DNA of 64,000 bases, taken from Adiantum capillus-veneris (lineage: Eukaryota; Streptophyta; Polypodiopsida; Polypodiales; Pteridaceae). The translations under genes and the position numbers were made by a program. Positions 1-60,425 of the stretch are shown here, in pieces (the stretch's first letter is position 1; every line of letters starts with the position of its first letter). The DNA lies in assembly GCA_014529385.2 (NCBI GenBank), contig CM043952.1:61086119-61150118 (forward strand). Reading direction: 5' to 3'. Below the pieces are notes generated by a model. That model ran no database searches, was not told the origin of the DNA, and was given only the letters and a program-made list of their open reading frames with translations.

Positions 1-1500
1 CCTCAAGAGTGCGTACATGGCCAGTCATTGAGCCGTATAAAGCCATGATCCCCCATATGATCTCTGTGGGTACTCCCAACTTCAGTAGCCTGCGCATCAA
101 TCTGGCCCTCGGCACTGTGTCAAATGCTTTGCGGAAGTCCACAAAGCAACAATACATCCGTCTCCCATGTGCCCGACCCTCCTCAATAATGGCTCTGAGT
201 GTAAGAATATGGTCCAAAGTGGAGAAACCCCTCCTGAATCCAGCCTGTCCTGCTGCTCGTATGCCCTCATTTTCTGCCCATTTACTCAGTTGCTGTTCAA
301 GAATGGATGCATACAACCGTGCCAATGTGTGCCCTATCATAATAGTACGGTAGTTCCCTGGCACCGTGGGGTCCCCTGCCTTGAAGAGAGGTACAATAGT
401 AGATAATTTCCAAGACTCGGGTAGTCCCTCACACATGACACGGTTAAACAACCGCGCAAGAACCTCTGACAGTAAATCTCTAGCATGTATCAAGTGCTCT
501 GCCACCAAACCATCATGATCATATGCTCTCCTAGTCCTCATCCTGTCAATGTCGTTCTTCACCATCTCAGTGGTAAAGAAGGTACTAGTGGCTGGACATG
601 GCTCTAGAGGGTCTGGTAATGGTGGTTGCCCAGGTATTGTATATAATGATGCTGCATACTGACCCCAAATCTCGGGAGAAGTAATCACTGGAGGAGGTGA
701 CTGCTTATGGAAGAGACGCCAGGCCTCACCTGAATCTCGACTCAAAAAGAGCTGATACAAATCATGTTCCATCTGGGCTAAAAAGGCCCGCTTCTTTTAT
801 CGCACTAAACGCCGAAGGGCAATCCGAGACTGTCTATATGTAATGACTCCAAGTATAAGCTCGCTCTGAATGTGAACTCTCATCTCTTTGCACTCCTCAT
901 CATACCAACTATTCTGAGGCATGTTCCCAGAACGTCTTCTCTGATCTGGTTGAGTGTGTGGGTATGCCTCTGCTGCTGCCCCATGCAAGATCTCCGTCAA
1001 TAGAGTGGTGATCTCCTCCACGGTATGTACAGGCTCAGCTGCCCACAGCCGACTGTAAATCTCCTCCACATAAACTGAGTCCGTCTCTGGTGTAAAAGTA
1101 TACCGTGTGTGTGCAATCCTCCGTGGTGTCTGAGAGGCACTGTACTGGAAAGAGACTGAAAAAGTCAAGAGAGCATGGTCCACTGCTACTCCAACAGGTC
1201 TAGGTCCCACACGGAGATCCTGAATACTAGAGATGAAGCTCGGTGAAGTCGTGACATAGTCCTCTGTACTGGCCCCATGTCTGTGTGGAAAGCATGTGAA
1301 TCCCCCAGACGAAGGAAAATCTCTAGACCATTAAGTATGGCCAAACCATGCGTAGTCGTCATCTCCATGAGATATCTCCCATACTCTGTGTGCTCTCTAT
1401 CCTGTGAGTGTCTGTCAAGCCCCATCTCCGATATATCCATCTCTCTAAGCATCTCCTCCGAGGTATTATAAAATACCGTTTGAGATCTCATGCGATTCCA
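1..1500 (-). mobile_element. LINE-B copy 1: endonuclease C-terminus and RT, runs off left edge
   Basis: A non-LTR retrotransposon fragment on the minus strand, in the ESF2 intron upstream of the first visible exon. Reading leftward, 1491-1186 and 1210-797 encode an APE-endonuclease C-terminus (HGLAILNGLEIF) and linker. From about 790 to the window edge the frame is open and encodes the RT N-terminus: ESWKLSTIVPLFKAGDP, NYRTIMIGHTLARLY, GQAGFRRGFSTLDHILTLRA and the RT motif-A segment YCCFVDFRKAFDTVPRARL. A stop at 797-799 and a frame change near 1200 break it. It is 5'-truncated near 1500. The rest of the RT, including the xADD motif, lies left of base 1. Confidence 0.85.
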
Positions 1501-2349
1501 AGGCTGCTATGTAGTTGTAAAAATATAAGGATTTAAGACTGGATGGGGAGGCTCTTGCGCGATGTTATGGTGCTCCAAGAGTGTAGATGGGCTGCTCCAA
1601 AAATGGAAATGATGGTGCTTCCAGGGTCCCTGGCTGTTATGAGTTCTTTGCGTGAGGGTTGAAAACGCAAGAGAAGGGGGTGCAATGTGCATGCACATGC
1701 GAGCCTGGCTTGCTCTCCTATTCTCTCTAGGGGTTTTGCAGCCCTCCTTGCTCTTGGTATTAACTCTAGTCTCTTCTTTTGTCTTGTGTCAAATCACTGC
1801 GCTAAACTTTACTAAAGCATATTCTTTGACTAACATACCATTATGTGACCATTTAGCTTTGTGCATACAGGCGTGAGATCAGGAGAATGGGTTCTACATG
1901 CTCTAAGCATCCCTGAGCCATTTTTAAGTCGATGCTTGGACTTGTTGAGTGCTATTTGTGTATTATTGCTGGTGGTTTTTCAGCTTTTCCATGGCCAGAT
2001 TTCTTATGACATTGTCTCATAATTCGCAACTATTTTCTACTTCGCTTATGCTGATGCCTAGTCCTTGCATCAAGCACATAAACGTAGAGAATGACGTTTC
2101 TTGAAACAGGCAAGATAGGAACAACTCTGGAACTACTCGTTTTCTCAGATGTGTCTTTTAGTTTGTAAGCTCATATCTTTCTGAGCTCATGAAGGTTTAA
2201 TAAGTTGCTTGATTGATCTTTTGATGTTCACATAGTCTTAAAGAAGTTGTCTTTTTTTTTGGAAAAGAAGTCTCATGTGCTATACCGATTAATTATTGAG
2301 GATAAAATGTTGAGTCTGATTTTCAAACAATGTGGTTGTTTGTTTATAG
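1501..2349 (+). other. Intronic sequence upstream of visible ESF2 exon
   Basis: No coding similarity, LTR or tail is evident. The last ~120 bases are T-rich and AT-rich, as expected before a plant 3' splice site, and end TTGTTTATAG. I searched this stretch by eye for the missing first half of the RRM and did not find it. Confidence 0.5.
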
Positions 2350-50248
<47,899 letters not shown>

Positions 50249-52286
50249 TGTCTGTCAGACACTCTTTGGAAATCTTGGCTAATTCAGTTGTCTTGTCAAA
50301 ATGGGCAGTGTAGGCAGGAAGTGTGGATCAAGCTTGTCTGATATTGATTCTCGTGTTAATCATTCTCTGGGATGGAGCGCTGAGGATCTTACACTCCTCT
50401 TAAGAGGATCAACACTCATCTGCTGTCGATTCTCATGTTAATCATTGTCTGCGATGGAGCACTGAGGATCTTACACAAAAATGTATAGATTAAGGAAAGC
50501 TACTCAATTTTGTTGGGTGTATGGACTTGCATCCTCTTGTTTTCATTGAACAACTCTTGAATAACAGGTCTTGAGTTCAACTCTCCTCGTCGGATAGATT
50601 TTTAAGGTCTCTTGGGATAGTTTCCTACGATGTTAAAATTCTCTTCTTCTTCTTCTTCTTCTGCCTTTTGTATGAAGAGCCAAGTTGATGCTGTTGAAAA
50701 TAGCTTCCTATATATTCTGCTTAATTTTTGCAACTAGGCTTAATAATATTTCTGTTTTTGCGTCGTGCTTTTTGGTAGATTTCCTCGTGCATGTTATCAG
50801 TTCGATGGCAAAATGGGTGTTTCTATCTGAAGAAAAGTGTCAATGCTTTCATCATATTACCATCAATGTGCACATTTTTAAGCCCAATATTATTCACTTC
50901 TATGTTTCTCATGAGGCACCGCCTAAACTTGTCATTTGCATACCATTGTAGGATACCATCTTTAAACAACCCTTGTGTATCCATAAAGTCCATAAAAAGA
51001 CCTTAAAACATGAGAAAAAGACCCCAAGAGAGATACCGAGATTGGAGATAAATTTGGGCTAGCAACAGTGTAAACCCTAACCTTGGAGCTCTACATTTTG
51101 TAGTTTGATGACACCATTGCATCAGGCTCCAAGTGCAATCAAGGGTGTATGTAACCTTTGAATTAGAATAGTCAAGCACACCGAAGAATATTTGTTGCAC
51201 ATCAAATGTTTTCTCCCATACAAACGTCTAAGGGTAGTTAACCCGCTTAAACAAAATAATCAAGCAAACCAAATATTTCTTGCTACATAGCTTTTTTTCA
51301 ACCAGACCTTTGCACGTGCCCAAAGAAGCATTCACCTTCACATCCATGCCAAACATAATGATGCATGCACCAAAGATCTAGTTGTTCAAAACTTTTCACA
51401 CGTGATCATAGATTTATCCTTAGTTCTTAAATTAAAAACTGAAATGAAACTATAGTAACATATGCAATGGATTGCTTGATGGTGTATATTGAGTACTTAG
51501 AGCCATAGAAGTGATATCCAGCTCTTGTGTTGCATGGATAGATTTCTTTCCTAGCCATATAGGAATACGACAATGAGAAACACCTCATGAAATTTACCAC
51601 GTCGATGCCACCTCGTGGTGGACACCAACCTTTCAAGCAATAGAATAATTTGCAGTTGGAGCGTACTTGAAAAGAACAAGACAAACTTGCAAATGCATGC
51701 ATAGTCCATTGGTCCCGAAGGCCTAGGAGTTGAAGCACTAGTATTCTATCTTGCAAGCATCAAGAACCAGGAATTAGAATAAATAGCTCCATCTCATATC
51801 AACAAAAATCCTATAAATCTACACATTCAAAACCAATGAACAAGAATAGCATTGTAGACATTAGCAAGCTGAAAATACTTGTGTATGCCTCTTACCACAC
51901 TAAAAACTATTACATGTGGCTAAGGATTGCCTCATCAAATGATACATTTAGCACATAATACATGGTCCGACCTTTGCTTCACTAGACATCTTGTGTTTCC
52001 AAGAGAGATGCAATATACCGCTTTGGATGATATATGAGTATTTGTAACTATGAAGAAAAAATGTTAAGATGGGGCTAGTAGGTAGTTTACTTTTGGTTCA
52101 CTAATGCTTCACTTGAGAAAACATTGAGCTCACTCTTGACAATTAGTTCATTCATAGCTTACTTGGAGATCACACTGGGTTCACTAGCTCTCTTTAAATG
52201 GCATCATGCCCATCCCAGATGACACTTGAGGTATCAATTAGTCATGAGGATTGTGAAAACTAATGAGATGTATTAGGCCACCCTCA
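50249..52286. other. ESF2 3' flank, mostly featureless
   Basis: A ~52-bp segment is tandemly repeated at 50343-50394 and 50424-50475 (shared TCATGTTAATCAT- and GAGGATCTTACAC-type text), probably in the 3' UTR. No further gene is recognised. Confidence 0.5.
50560..50672 (+). repeat. SINE-like element with (TTC)n tail
   Basis: GGTCTTGAGTTCAACTCTCC (50567-50586) resembles the B-box and 3' half of a tRNA. About 60 bases (50612-50672, GGGATAGTTTCCTACGATGT and a TTC repeat) are shared in inverted orientation with 12411-12470. A tRNA-like head plus a dispersed simple-repeat-tailed 3' part suggests a SINE, but no A-box or TSD was confirmed. Confidence 0.4.
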
Positions 52287-52313
52287 CCCCCCCCCCCCCC
52301 CCCCCCCCCCCCC
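52287..52313 (+). repeat. Poly(C) run
   Basis: About 27 C in a row, in otherwise unremarkable sequence. Confidence 0.95.
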
Positions 52314-53960
52314 TTCCTCTCTGTGTGTGAATGTATTATGGTTATCTCCATATCTCCAAGATGAGCAAGGCTAAGGCCTCGTTTCCCCATGCAATCATGC
52401 GAGCAAAGCTGGCTACCCCTATGAGATAAGTGGCATTCATAAATAGCTTATGGGAGCGGGAGCTCCCATGAGATTGTTATCTCGGTTGGCCCTAGAGTCC
52501 TTCCGGCACTTGACAGCACATAAAGATACATTGTGTTGGTATGCACACATGGCAGCATGGTTTGAGCTACATGGTTTCTCCATGCAGAGCATCCCCCCCT
52601 TTCAGTATTCCTAGATGCACCCCTCTCTCTATGACACGGAGAGAGGTCACTAGACTTATACGACAGGATCTGTTTTAGTTGGATACATAGAGGACATGGA
52701 TAAAACCTATACAAGAGCGGGGCACAAAGATAACTACATATAGAGAGCATTCTCTCTAGCTCATAGAGGATGGGTTCTTCTCTAGGCTTAGCTACATAAA
52801 CACTCACTTCTCCCACGGATTTACAATGTGCTATTCGACATGTTTGGACATCATCACATCAGTTCCAGAGTGAGACTGGCCGATATCAAGGCATTTCAAT
52901 TGAGGCCAAGTTGTGCCAGTTGAGTCAGAGAGAGCCAGAGATAGACCTTCACTATAAATGCCATTGTACAACGTACTATGAGATACATGGCCGCTTTCGC
53001 TGCCTCTTTAGAGAGGGTTTTGGGCCTCTATCTAGAATTATGAGATACCAGGATCAGTGATATCTTGGCCTCTATCTATTGGAGACTCAACGATATTGAG
53101 CAGGGTTACTGAGAGAGAGAGGCTCAGACACCGGGAGACACACCTAGAGATAGATTACAATGTTCTTCCTTCTAGAGATTGAGCAGAGATGAGACCAACC
53201 AAAGAGGAGGGATGCAGGTTACATCACTACCTAGGGGATACACTTAGTGGGGACGTCACTTGCGTGCAACCATATAATAAAAAACCCCTATCTACGGACC
53301 CTTTAGCACTAACCGAGCCCCCTATGTACAAATGATAAAGCCGTCATATACCCCTCTTTCTACGGTTTTTGTATAATCAACTAGACCCCCTCCGTAATAT
53401 ATATACGAGTTGTAGATATTGTCATTCTTTAAATTTCCGCAAGAGTTTCCTATGTATGACACTAAATCTTATCAAACTAGCATGCCTCCTATTCAGAATG
53501 ATTCCAACAGAGGATTTAAGACTTCCAAAACCAAAAGACAAACTTAAACCTCTATATGGATAAATTGCCCCAAAAAAACTTGCTTAACTTATCAAATGCA
53601 TTAAACCATAATGCTTCATGCCACTTTCTATTTTTCAAAAGTACAGAACATGAGATGGACTAATCATGTTCACAATTCAAAGGGATACAAAACATTCTCT
53701 CTACTAAGACATCCAACGGATTAAACTACAAAAAAATTGTCCTCTTCTTAGTCTCGCCTTGCATCCCATGATTTGACACACTCATGGTACATCCAAACTT
53801 AACTTAGAGTGGTTGTCATCTTCTCTATATGCACTCCTCTTTAGCTTTCTTCATACAATAGCAACTTCTTTTTACATGTAGCTCTACTGTGTAGTCCTTT
53901 CTCCTCATACACCACAAAGACCATCTCCCCATTCCCCTCTCTGCCTATGTTCATAGTGCC
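52314..53960. other. Unassigned sequence
   Basis: No gene, LTR or tandem repeat recognised on either strand. ORFs are short and unconvincing. Confidence 0.45.
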
Positions 53961-54139
53961 TTGAGAACAGCTAGTTGAACAGATTTCTTCTCGGTTTCCT
54001 TCTCGTGCGTAATCCAAGCACCCTAGAGGGTTGGTTGCCCGTTGAGCTCCCCTCAACAGTGGCTTCCCTCGACCTTCACAGGAAGCTTTGGTTAGCTTCC
54101 CATAATTATTCCCACATTGTGAATTATGACAAAATCATG

Positions 54140-54260
54140 AGGTTCTGTGGGCGGGGTAGCTAGGTGGGTTGCCGGCCGCCGGTAACCCCCTGCCCCCAAC
54201 AGCACCTAGCTAGGTGCACGGTGCCAAGCCTACAGAAGCTTATGATGTTGAAGACTATGG
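54140..54260. repeat. Fold-back palindrome 1
   Basis: Imperfect inverted repeat centred near 54190-54200, with CTAGCTAGGTG- and GGGGGCAGGGG-type blocks and outer TTCTGTGGGC / GCCTACAGAAGC. The same blocks occur in palindrome 2. Confidence 0.6.
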
Positions 54261-54364
54261 GAAAATCCCGGGGAAAGAGGGCTCCTTCCCAAAAGGAAAG
54301 CTGTCTAAAACTTCTTGTGCTTCTACTCCGGCTGTCTCCAATTGCCTCGAGCTTCATTCTTCTG

Positions 54365-54700
54365 CGCGCACAAGAGTGTGTGTGTGTGTTCTACACAAAG
54401 TACACCAGCAATTAGAAGTCCGTTGTTCTTGGCCATAACGGATGCTACCCCAACGTCCAATATGAAATCTTGTCTCACATTCAAGGCTGCTCATAAGCTT
54501 TTTGCATCTAGCATGGCAACTTGGTACCTCACTAGAGTAAACCATTGTATTGCTACACCTCCATTTCTCTTATTAGACTAGGCAACCATCTCCAAGTTTC
54601 ACAAGGCATCGACAACCATACAATCACAAGCTCTTCAAACTTTGTTTGCCTTAGATTGCAACTTGAGGCAGCACCTCTTGTGATGTCAAAGAAATTTTCA
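54365..54700 (-). pseudogene. Inverted copy of the ABC-transporter-like fragment
   Basis: On the minus strand this matches 56060-56340 of the tandem array, including the text corresponding to [20 protein letters not shown] residues and the GTACTTTGTGTAGAACACAC end. It lies between the two fold-back palindromes and opposite to the array units. Confidence 0.6.
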
Positions 54701-54777
54701 AGTTCTGCGTCTCCTACAATACCACAAGAAGTTTTGGAGCAAATTCTCACAATAATTCTCACATTGTGACTTACCTC

Positions 54778-54930
54778 AACATCATGAGCTTCTGTGAGAG
54801 GGGCACCGCATACCTAGCTAGGTACGATTGGGGGCAGGGGACCGCCGGCCCGGTGGGGGGCCGGTGGTCCCCTGCCCCCAATCATACCTAGCTAGGTATG
54901 CGGAGCCTCTCAATCAAAAGCTCAGGATGT
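54778..54930. repeat. Fold-back palindrome 2 (MITE-like)
   Basis: Two arms of about 75 bases pair almost perfectly, e.g. GCATACCTAGCTAGGTA on both sides and GATTGGGGGCAGGGGACC against its complement, around a small G/C-rich centre at 54850. No ORF. Such long-stem elements are usually non-autonomous fold-back or MITE-type DNA transposons; no clear TSD was established. Confidence 0.75.
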
Positions 54931-55901
54931 TATTTATTGTATGTCAAACACTGGAAAAGACTCCGTTTTCCTACATGAGAAAATTTCTAAATCTTCTTTT
55001 GTACCTCGTCACAGCAAGCCTCGCCATCCACAACTGGCTTCACAGCTCCAAGACTAGCTCTAGGGGTTGAGGCTAATATAATTCATACTAAGTGAGGGTG
55101 CTCCTTTGAACCTGAAAGGAAGATCTCCATGTCCAAAAAGCTTCACAAAATCACCAAGGTGATCGAGAGCCTTGAGCGGGGTCTTATCCTTGCATAGATT
55201 TGCAAGATCTGAGTGCAGGAATATCTCCATAGCTTGGAGCTCTCTCTCATAACCTGCCAAGCCTTGCAAACTCCCACCTTTAACTTCATCTATGGCAGCG
55301 ACACAAGCACTACGGGACATGCCTTCTCTGAAATCAAGCAATCAAGCAGCAAACACTTTTATGACCTTGATGGGTATTGCGGACATCTCCAACACCAATA
55401 ACAATATGCTTATATCCAATTGAAGAAAAAAATATTGCATAGTAACTTAAAAATTAGGTTTAGTAGTAGGATTTCTAATTGACTTTTAGCAAAAAAAATC
55501 CGTTTTGAAATAAGAATGAACCTTATAATAAAGAAAATCTTAAGATGAAGGATTTTCAAGATTTGAAGGGTCAAGAAAAAATTTGGTATTATTATAATCC
55601 CACCACAAATTTTTAAGGTTCTTAACTCTGAAGGTGAGAAAACCTACAAAACTTTGGAGCAATATCATCAATTTACCTCTAAAATCTCTCATATGTAGGT
55701 TTCTCAAGTTTTTTAAAAAGTCTTTTCTTAGCACGACATGGATATCATTGATAGATCTCTATTGTATCGCTAATAGATGTCAAGATGTCAATGTTGGAGA
55801 GAGAGGGTAGCCATTGGTTTGGCTAGCCACTAACGATTGAAACAATAACTTGAATCAAGGCTATAAGGGTCCATGCACATACAAGGAGTAGATGCGATAC
55901 A

Positions 55902-56090
55902 ATGTTTACCTTTATTCCTACGGTCATTGAGCTTGGTTTAGTTTGTATACTTCTCGCAAAGAAAGTTGGTATAACTGTTTGTGGAGTGGTGTTGATTACT
56001 TTTATTGCATATGTTTGGTGGACAATTGACATCACAAGAGATGATGCCACGAGTTGCAATCTAAGGCAAACAAAGTTGAGGAGCTTGTGA
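55902..56090 (+). pseudogene. ABC half-transporter-like membrane segment, unit 1 (tentative)
   Basis: Encodes MFTFIPTVIELGLVCILLAK and a second hydrophobic run to WWTIDIT. In mitochondrial ABCB/ATM half-transporters a similar 'F.ipTalEi.lv...L' helix is followed by RKA.NKAD.. and a DSLINYETVKYF(N)NE motif. Here the next ~100 bases give RQANKVEEL- and CETLRWL..EKLEVEQYN-like text in shifted frames, and later '[18 protein letters not shown]' sits where the family has 'LNFGQ..IF......M'. The alignment is by eye and the frames are broken, so it is a decayed fragment at best. An unrelated membrane protein is possible. Confidence 0.4.
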
Positions 56091-56356
56091 TCGTAAGGTT
56101 GTTGATGCCTTGTGAAATTTTGAGATGGTTACCCACTCTAATAAGGAAAAATTGGAGGTGTAGCAATACAATGGTTTCTCTAGTGAGGCACGAAGTTGCC
56201 ATGCTAGATGCAAAACACTTGTGAGCAGCCTTGAATGTGAGACAAGATTTCCTATTGGACGTTGGGGTAGCATCTGTTATGGCTAATAACGACGGACTTC
56301 TAATTACTGATGTACTTTGTGCAGAACACACACACACTCTTGTGCAGAGAGAGAGG

Positions 56357-56396
<40 letters not shown>
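56357..56396 (+). repeat. (GA)n in array unit 1
   Basis: About 40 bases of GA at the fixed position after CTTGTGCAGAGAG. Confidence 0.9.
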
Positions 56397-57689
56397 AGTT
56401 GGGAGTGCAAGCCTAGCTCAAATATTGATGGCGGACCTTGTGGTAGGTGTTGTGATGAGCTTTGGGGTGGAGTGGCTTCTCCACAAGGTATTGATGCACG
56501 CATCAGCTCTTTCCCTACAAGATCACAAGCACTACCACACGCTCCACACTCTGCTTACATGCCTACAACCACAGCCAATGGCCTTTGAGATTTCGAGTCC
56601 ACTTCCACTATTGGCCACCCAATGCTCCCCCTACTTGCACACGCATGTACTTTACAACCTCACACATAGTAAACCATAGCTAGGCTAAGGCTGCCTTGGC
56701 TCTTGATCTCAAGTGTTCCATTAGTTTATTATTTTCCTTAGCTTGAGTTTATTTCTACTTCCATTGTCACCATGTTGAGAAGTTTTCAAGATGTGTGTCT
56801 CTTACAGTACGTCGCCACATAGCAAGCCCCACCATCCACAACTGGCTTTAACAGCTCCAAGACTAGCTCCAGGGCTAAGGCTAATATAATTCATACTAGC
56901 GATGGTGCTCATTAGAACCTAAAAGAAAGATCTATATGTCCAAACATCTTCTCAAAGTAACCAAAGTGTCCAGAGCCTTGAGCAGACTCTAATCCTTGCA
57001 AAAATTTGCAAGATTTGAGTGCCCAAATCATGAGCCTGCAAGAATATCTCCATAGCTTGGAACTCTCTCTCATAACCTACCAAGCCTTGCAAATGCCCAC
57101 CTTCAACTTCATTTATGGCATTGACACAACCACTATGGACCATGCCTTCTCTGAAATCAAGAAATCCGCAACAGACACTTTTATGTCCTTGATGGGTACT
57201 GCGGACATGTCCAACACCAATAACCATTTGTAAGTTCTTATATACGACTGAAGAAAAAAATATTTAGTACCTTCAAAACTTAGGTATAGTCGTAGGACTT
57301 CTAATTGAATTTTAGCAAAAAAATCCATTTTGAAGGGTCAAGAGCAAATTTGGGATTATTATAATCCCACCTACAAATTATGAGGTTCTTAAATTTGAAG
57401 GCGAGAAAACCTACAAAATTTGGAGCAATTTAGTGTGAAACCCTTCCAATATCATCAATTTATCTCTAAAATCTCTCATTTGTAAGTTTTTCAAAGTTTT
57501 TTAAAAAGTCTTTTCCCAGCACGACATGGATATCATTGATGGATCTCTATCGTATCGCTACTAGATGTCAAGATGTCAACGTTGGAGAGAGAGGGTAGCC
57601 ATTGGTTTGGCTAGCCACTGACGATTGAAACGATAACTTGAATCAAGGCTATAAGGGTCCATGCACATACAAGGAGAAGATGCAATACA

Positions 57690-58100
57690 ATGTTTACCTT
57701 TAATCCCATGGACATTGAGCTTGGTTTAGTTTGTATACTTCTTGCAAAGCAAGTTGGTATAACTGTTTTTGGAGTGGTGTTGGTTACTTTTATTGGCATA
57801 TGCTTGGTGGACAATTGACATCACAAGAGGTGTTTCCTCAAGTTGCCATCTAAGGCAAACAAAGTTGAAGAGCTTGTGATTGTAAGGTTGTCGAAGCCTT
57901 GTGAAACTTTGAGATGGTTGCCTAGTATCTAAGAAGAAAAAACTAGAGGTGGAGCAATACAATGTTTTACTCTAGAGGTACCAAGTTTCCATGCTAGATG
58001 CAAAACGCTTAGCGGAAGCCTTGAATGTGAGACAAGATTTCATATTGGACATTGGGGTAGCATCGGTTATGGCTAAGGACAACAAGCTTCTAATTGTTGG
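57690..58100 (+). pseudogene. ABC half-transporter-like fragment, unit 2 (tentative)
   Basis: Same segment as in unit 1 with a few base changes, including a one-base shift in the membrane ORF. 57991-58110 keeps [20 protein letters not shown] and [18 protein letters not shown] in one frame up to the GA repeat. Confidence 0.4.
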
Positions 58101-58131
58101 TGTACTTTGTGCAGAACACACACACTCTTGT

Positions 58132-58137
<6 letters not shown>

Positions 58138-58178
<41 letters not shown>
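58138..58178 (+). repeat. (GA)n in array unit 2
   Basis: About 40 bases at the equivalent position. Confidence 0.9.
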
Positions 58179-58181
<3 letters not shown>

Positions 58182-59038
58182 GGACTGCAAGCCTAGCTCA
58201 AATATTGATGGTGGATCTTGTGGTAGGCGTTGCGGTGAGCTTTGGGATGGAGAGGCTTCTCCAAAAGGTACTGTTGCATGCTTCAGCTCTTTCCCTACAA
58301 GATCACAAGCACTACCATGCACTTCACACTCTTTTTACATGCCTAAAGCCATGGCCTTTGAGATTTGAACCCCAACTTCCACTATTGGCCACCCAATGCT
58401 CCCCCTCCTTGCACATGCATGTACTTTACAACCTCACACGTAGTAAACCATAGGCCGCATTGGCCCTCAATCTCAAGTGTTCCGTTAGTTTATCCTTTTC
58501 CTTAGCCTGAGTTTATTTCTACTTCCCTATCCATCATGTTGAAAATTTTTCAAGATGTGTGTCTCCTACAATACGGCGTCACAAAGTGAGCCTCGCCATC
58601 CACAACTGGCTTTAACAGCTCCAAGACTAGCTCTAGGGTTGAGGCTAATATAACTCATAGTAGCGATGGTTCTCATTAGAACCGAAAAGAAATATCTCTA
58701 TGTCCAAAAAGCTTCTCAAAGTCACCAAGGTGGTCCAAAGCCTCGAGCGGGCTCTTATCCTTGCAAAGATTTGCAAGATTTGAGTGCCCAAATCATGAGC
58801 CTACAAGAATATCTCCATAGCTTGGAGCTCTCTCTCATAACCTACCAAGCCTTGTAAACGCCCACCTTCAACTTCATCTATGGCGTCGACACAACCACTA
58901 CGGACCATGCCTCCTCTGAAATCAAGCAATCGGTAGCACACACTTTTATGTCTTTGATGGGTGTTGCAAACATGTCCAACACCAATAACCATTTGTGAGT
59001 GCTTATATCCGATTGAAGAAAAAAAAATACTCTTGTGC

Positions 59039-59171
<133 letters not shown>

Positions 59172-59746
59172 AGTTGGGACTGCAAGCCTAGCTCAAATAT
59201 TGATGGCGGACCTTGTGGTAGGTGTTGTGATGAGCTTTGGGGTGGAGTGGCTTCTCCACAAGGTATTGATGCACACATCAACTCTTTCCCTACAAGATCA
59301 CAAGCACTACCACACGCTCCACACTCTCCTTACATGCCTACAGCCAATGGCCTCTGAGATTTCGAGTCCACTTCCACTATTGGCCACCCAATGCTCCCCC
59401 TGCTTGCACACGCACGTACTTTACAACCTCACACATAGTAAACCATAGCTAGGCTATAGGCTGCCTTGGCTCTTGATCTTAAGTGTTCCGTTAGTTAATC
59501 ATTTTCCTTAGCTTGAGTTTATTTCTACTTCCATTGTCCACCGTGTTGAGAAGTTTTTAAGATGTGTGTCTCTTACAATACGTCGCCACATAGCAAGCCC
59601 CACCATCCACAACTGGCTTTAACAGCTCCAAGACTAGCTCCAGGGCTGAGGCTAATGTAATTCATAGTAGCAATGGTGCTCATTAGAACCTAAAAAAAAA
59701 GATCTGTATGTCCAAAGAGCCTTGAGTAGACTCTAATCCCTGCAAA

Positions 59747-60425
59747 GATTTGCAAGATTTGAGTGCCCAAATCATGAGCCTGCAAGAATATCTCCCTACC
59801 TTGGAACTCTCTCTCATAACCTACCAAGCCTTGCAAATGCCCACCTTCAACTTCATTTATGGCATTGACACAACCACTATGGACCATGCCTTCTCTGAAA
59901 TCAAGAAATCCGCAATAGACACTTTTATGTCCTTGATGGGTACTGCGGACATGTTTGCAAGATTTGAGTGCCCAAATCATGAGCCTGCAAGAATATCTCC
60001 ATACCTTGGAACTCTCTCTCATAACCTACCAAGCCTTGCAAATGCCCACCTTCAACTTCATTTATGGCATTGACACAACCACTATGGACCATGCCTTCTC
60101 TGAAATCAAGAAATCCGCAATAGACACTTTTATGTCCTTGATGGGTACTGCGGACATGCTTCTCAAAGTCACCAAGGTGATCCAGAGCCTTGAGTAGACT
60201 CTAATCCCTGCAAAGATTTGCAAGATTTGAGTGCCCAAATCATGAGCCTGCAAGAATATCTCCATACCTTGGAACTCTCTCTCATAACCTACCAAGCCTT
60301 GCAAATGCCCACCTTCAACTTCATTTATGGCATTGACACAACCACTATGGACCATGCCTTCTCTGAAATCAAGAAATCCGCAATAGACACTTTTATGTCC
60401 TTGATGGGTACTGCGGACATGTTCA
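59747..60425 (+). repeat. Three near-identical ~205-bp tandem copies inside unit 3
   Basis: Copies start TTTGCAAGATTTGAGTGCCC at about 59747, 59954 and 60217 and end GGGTACTGCGGACATG. Copies 1 and 2 are fused directly and copy 3 is preceded by ~58 bases of normal upstream sequence. An open frame (LSAQIMSLQEYLHTLELSLI) runs through each copy. The other units have one copy. Confidence 0.9.

Noticed and set aside
52448..52816. 122-codon minus-strand ORF in the ESF2 downstream region
   Set aside because: No recognisable domain, irregular composition and no neighbouring exons or element ends to support it.
59747..60425. Regular repeats as a possible CRISPR-like array
   Set aside because: Units are ~205 bp, coding-like and lie in a eukaryotic tandem duplication. 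There are no short repeats with unique spacers.
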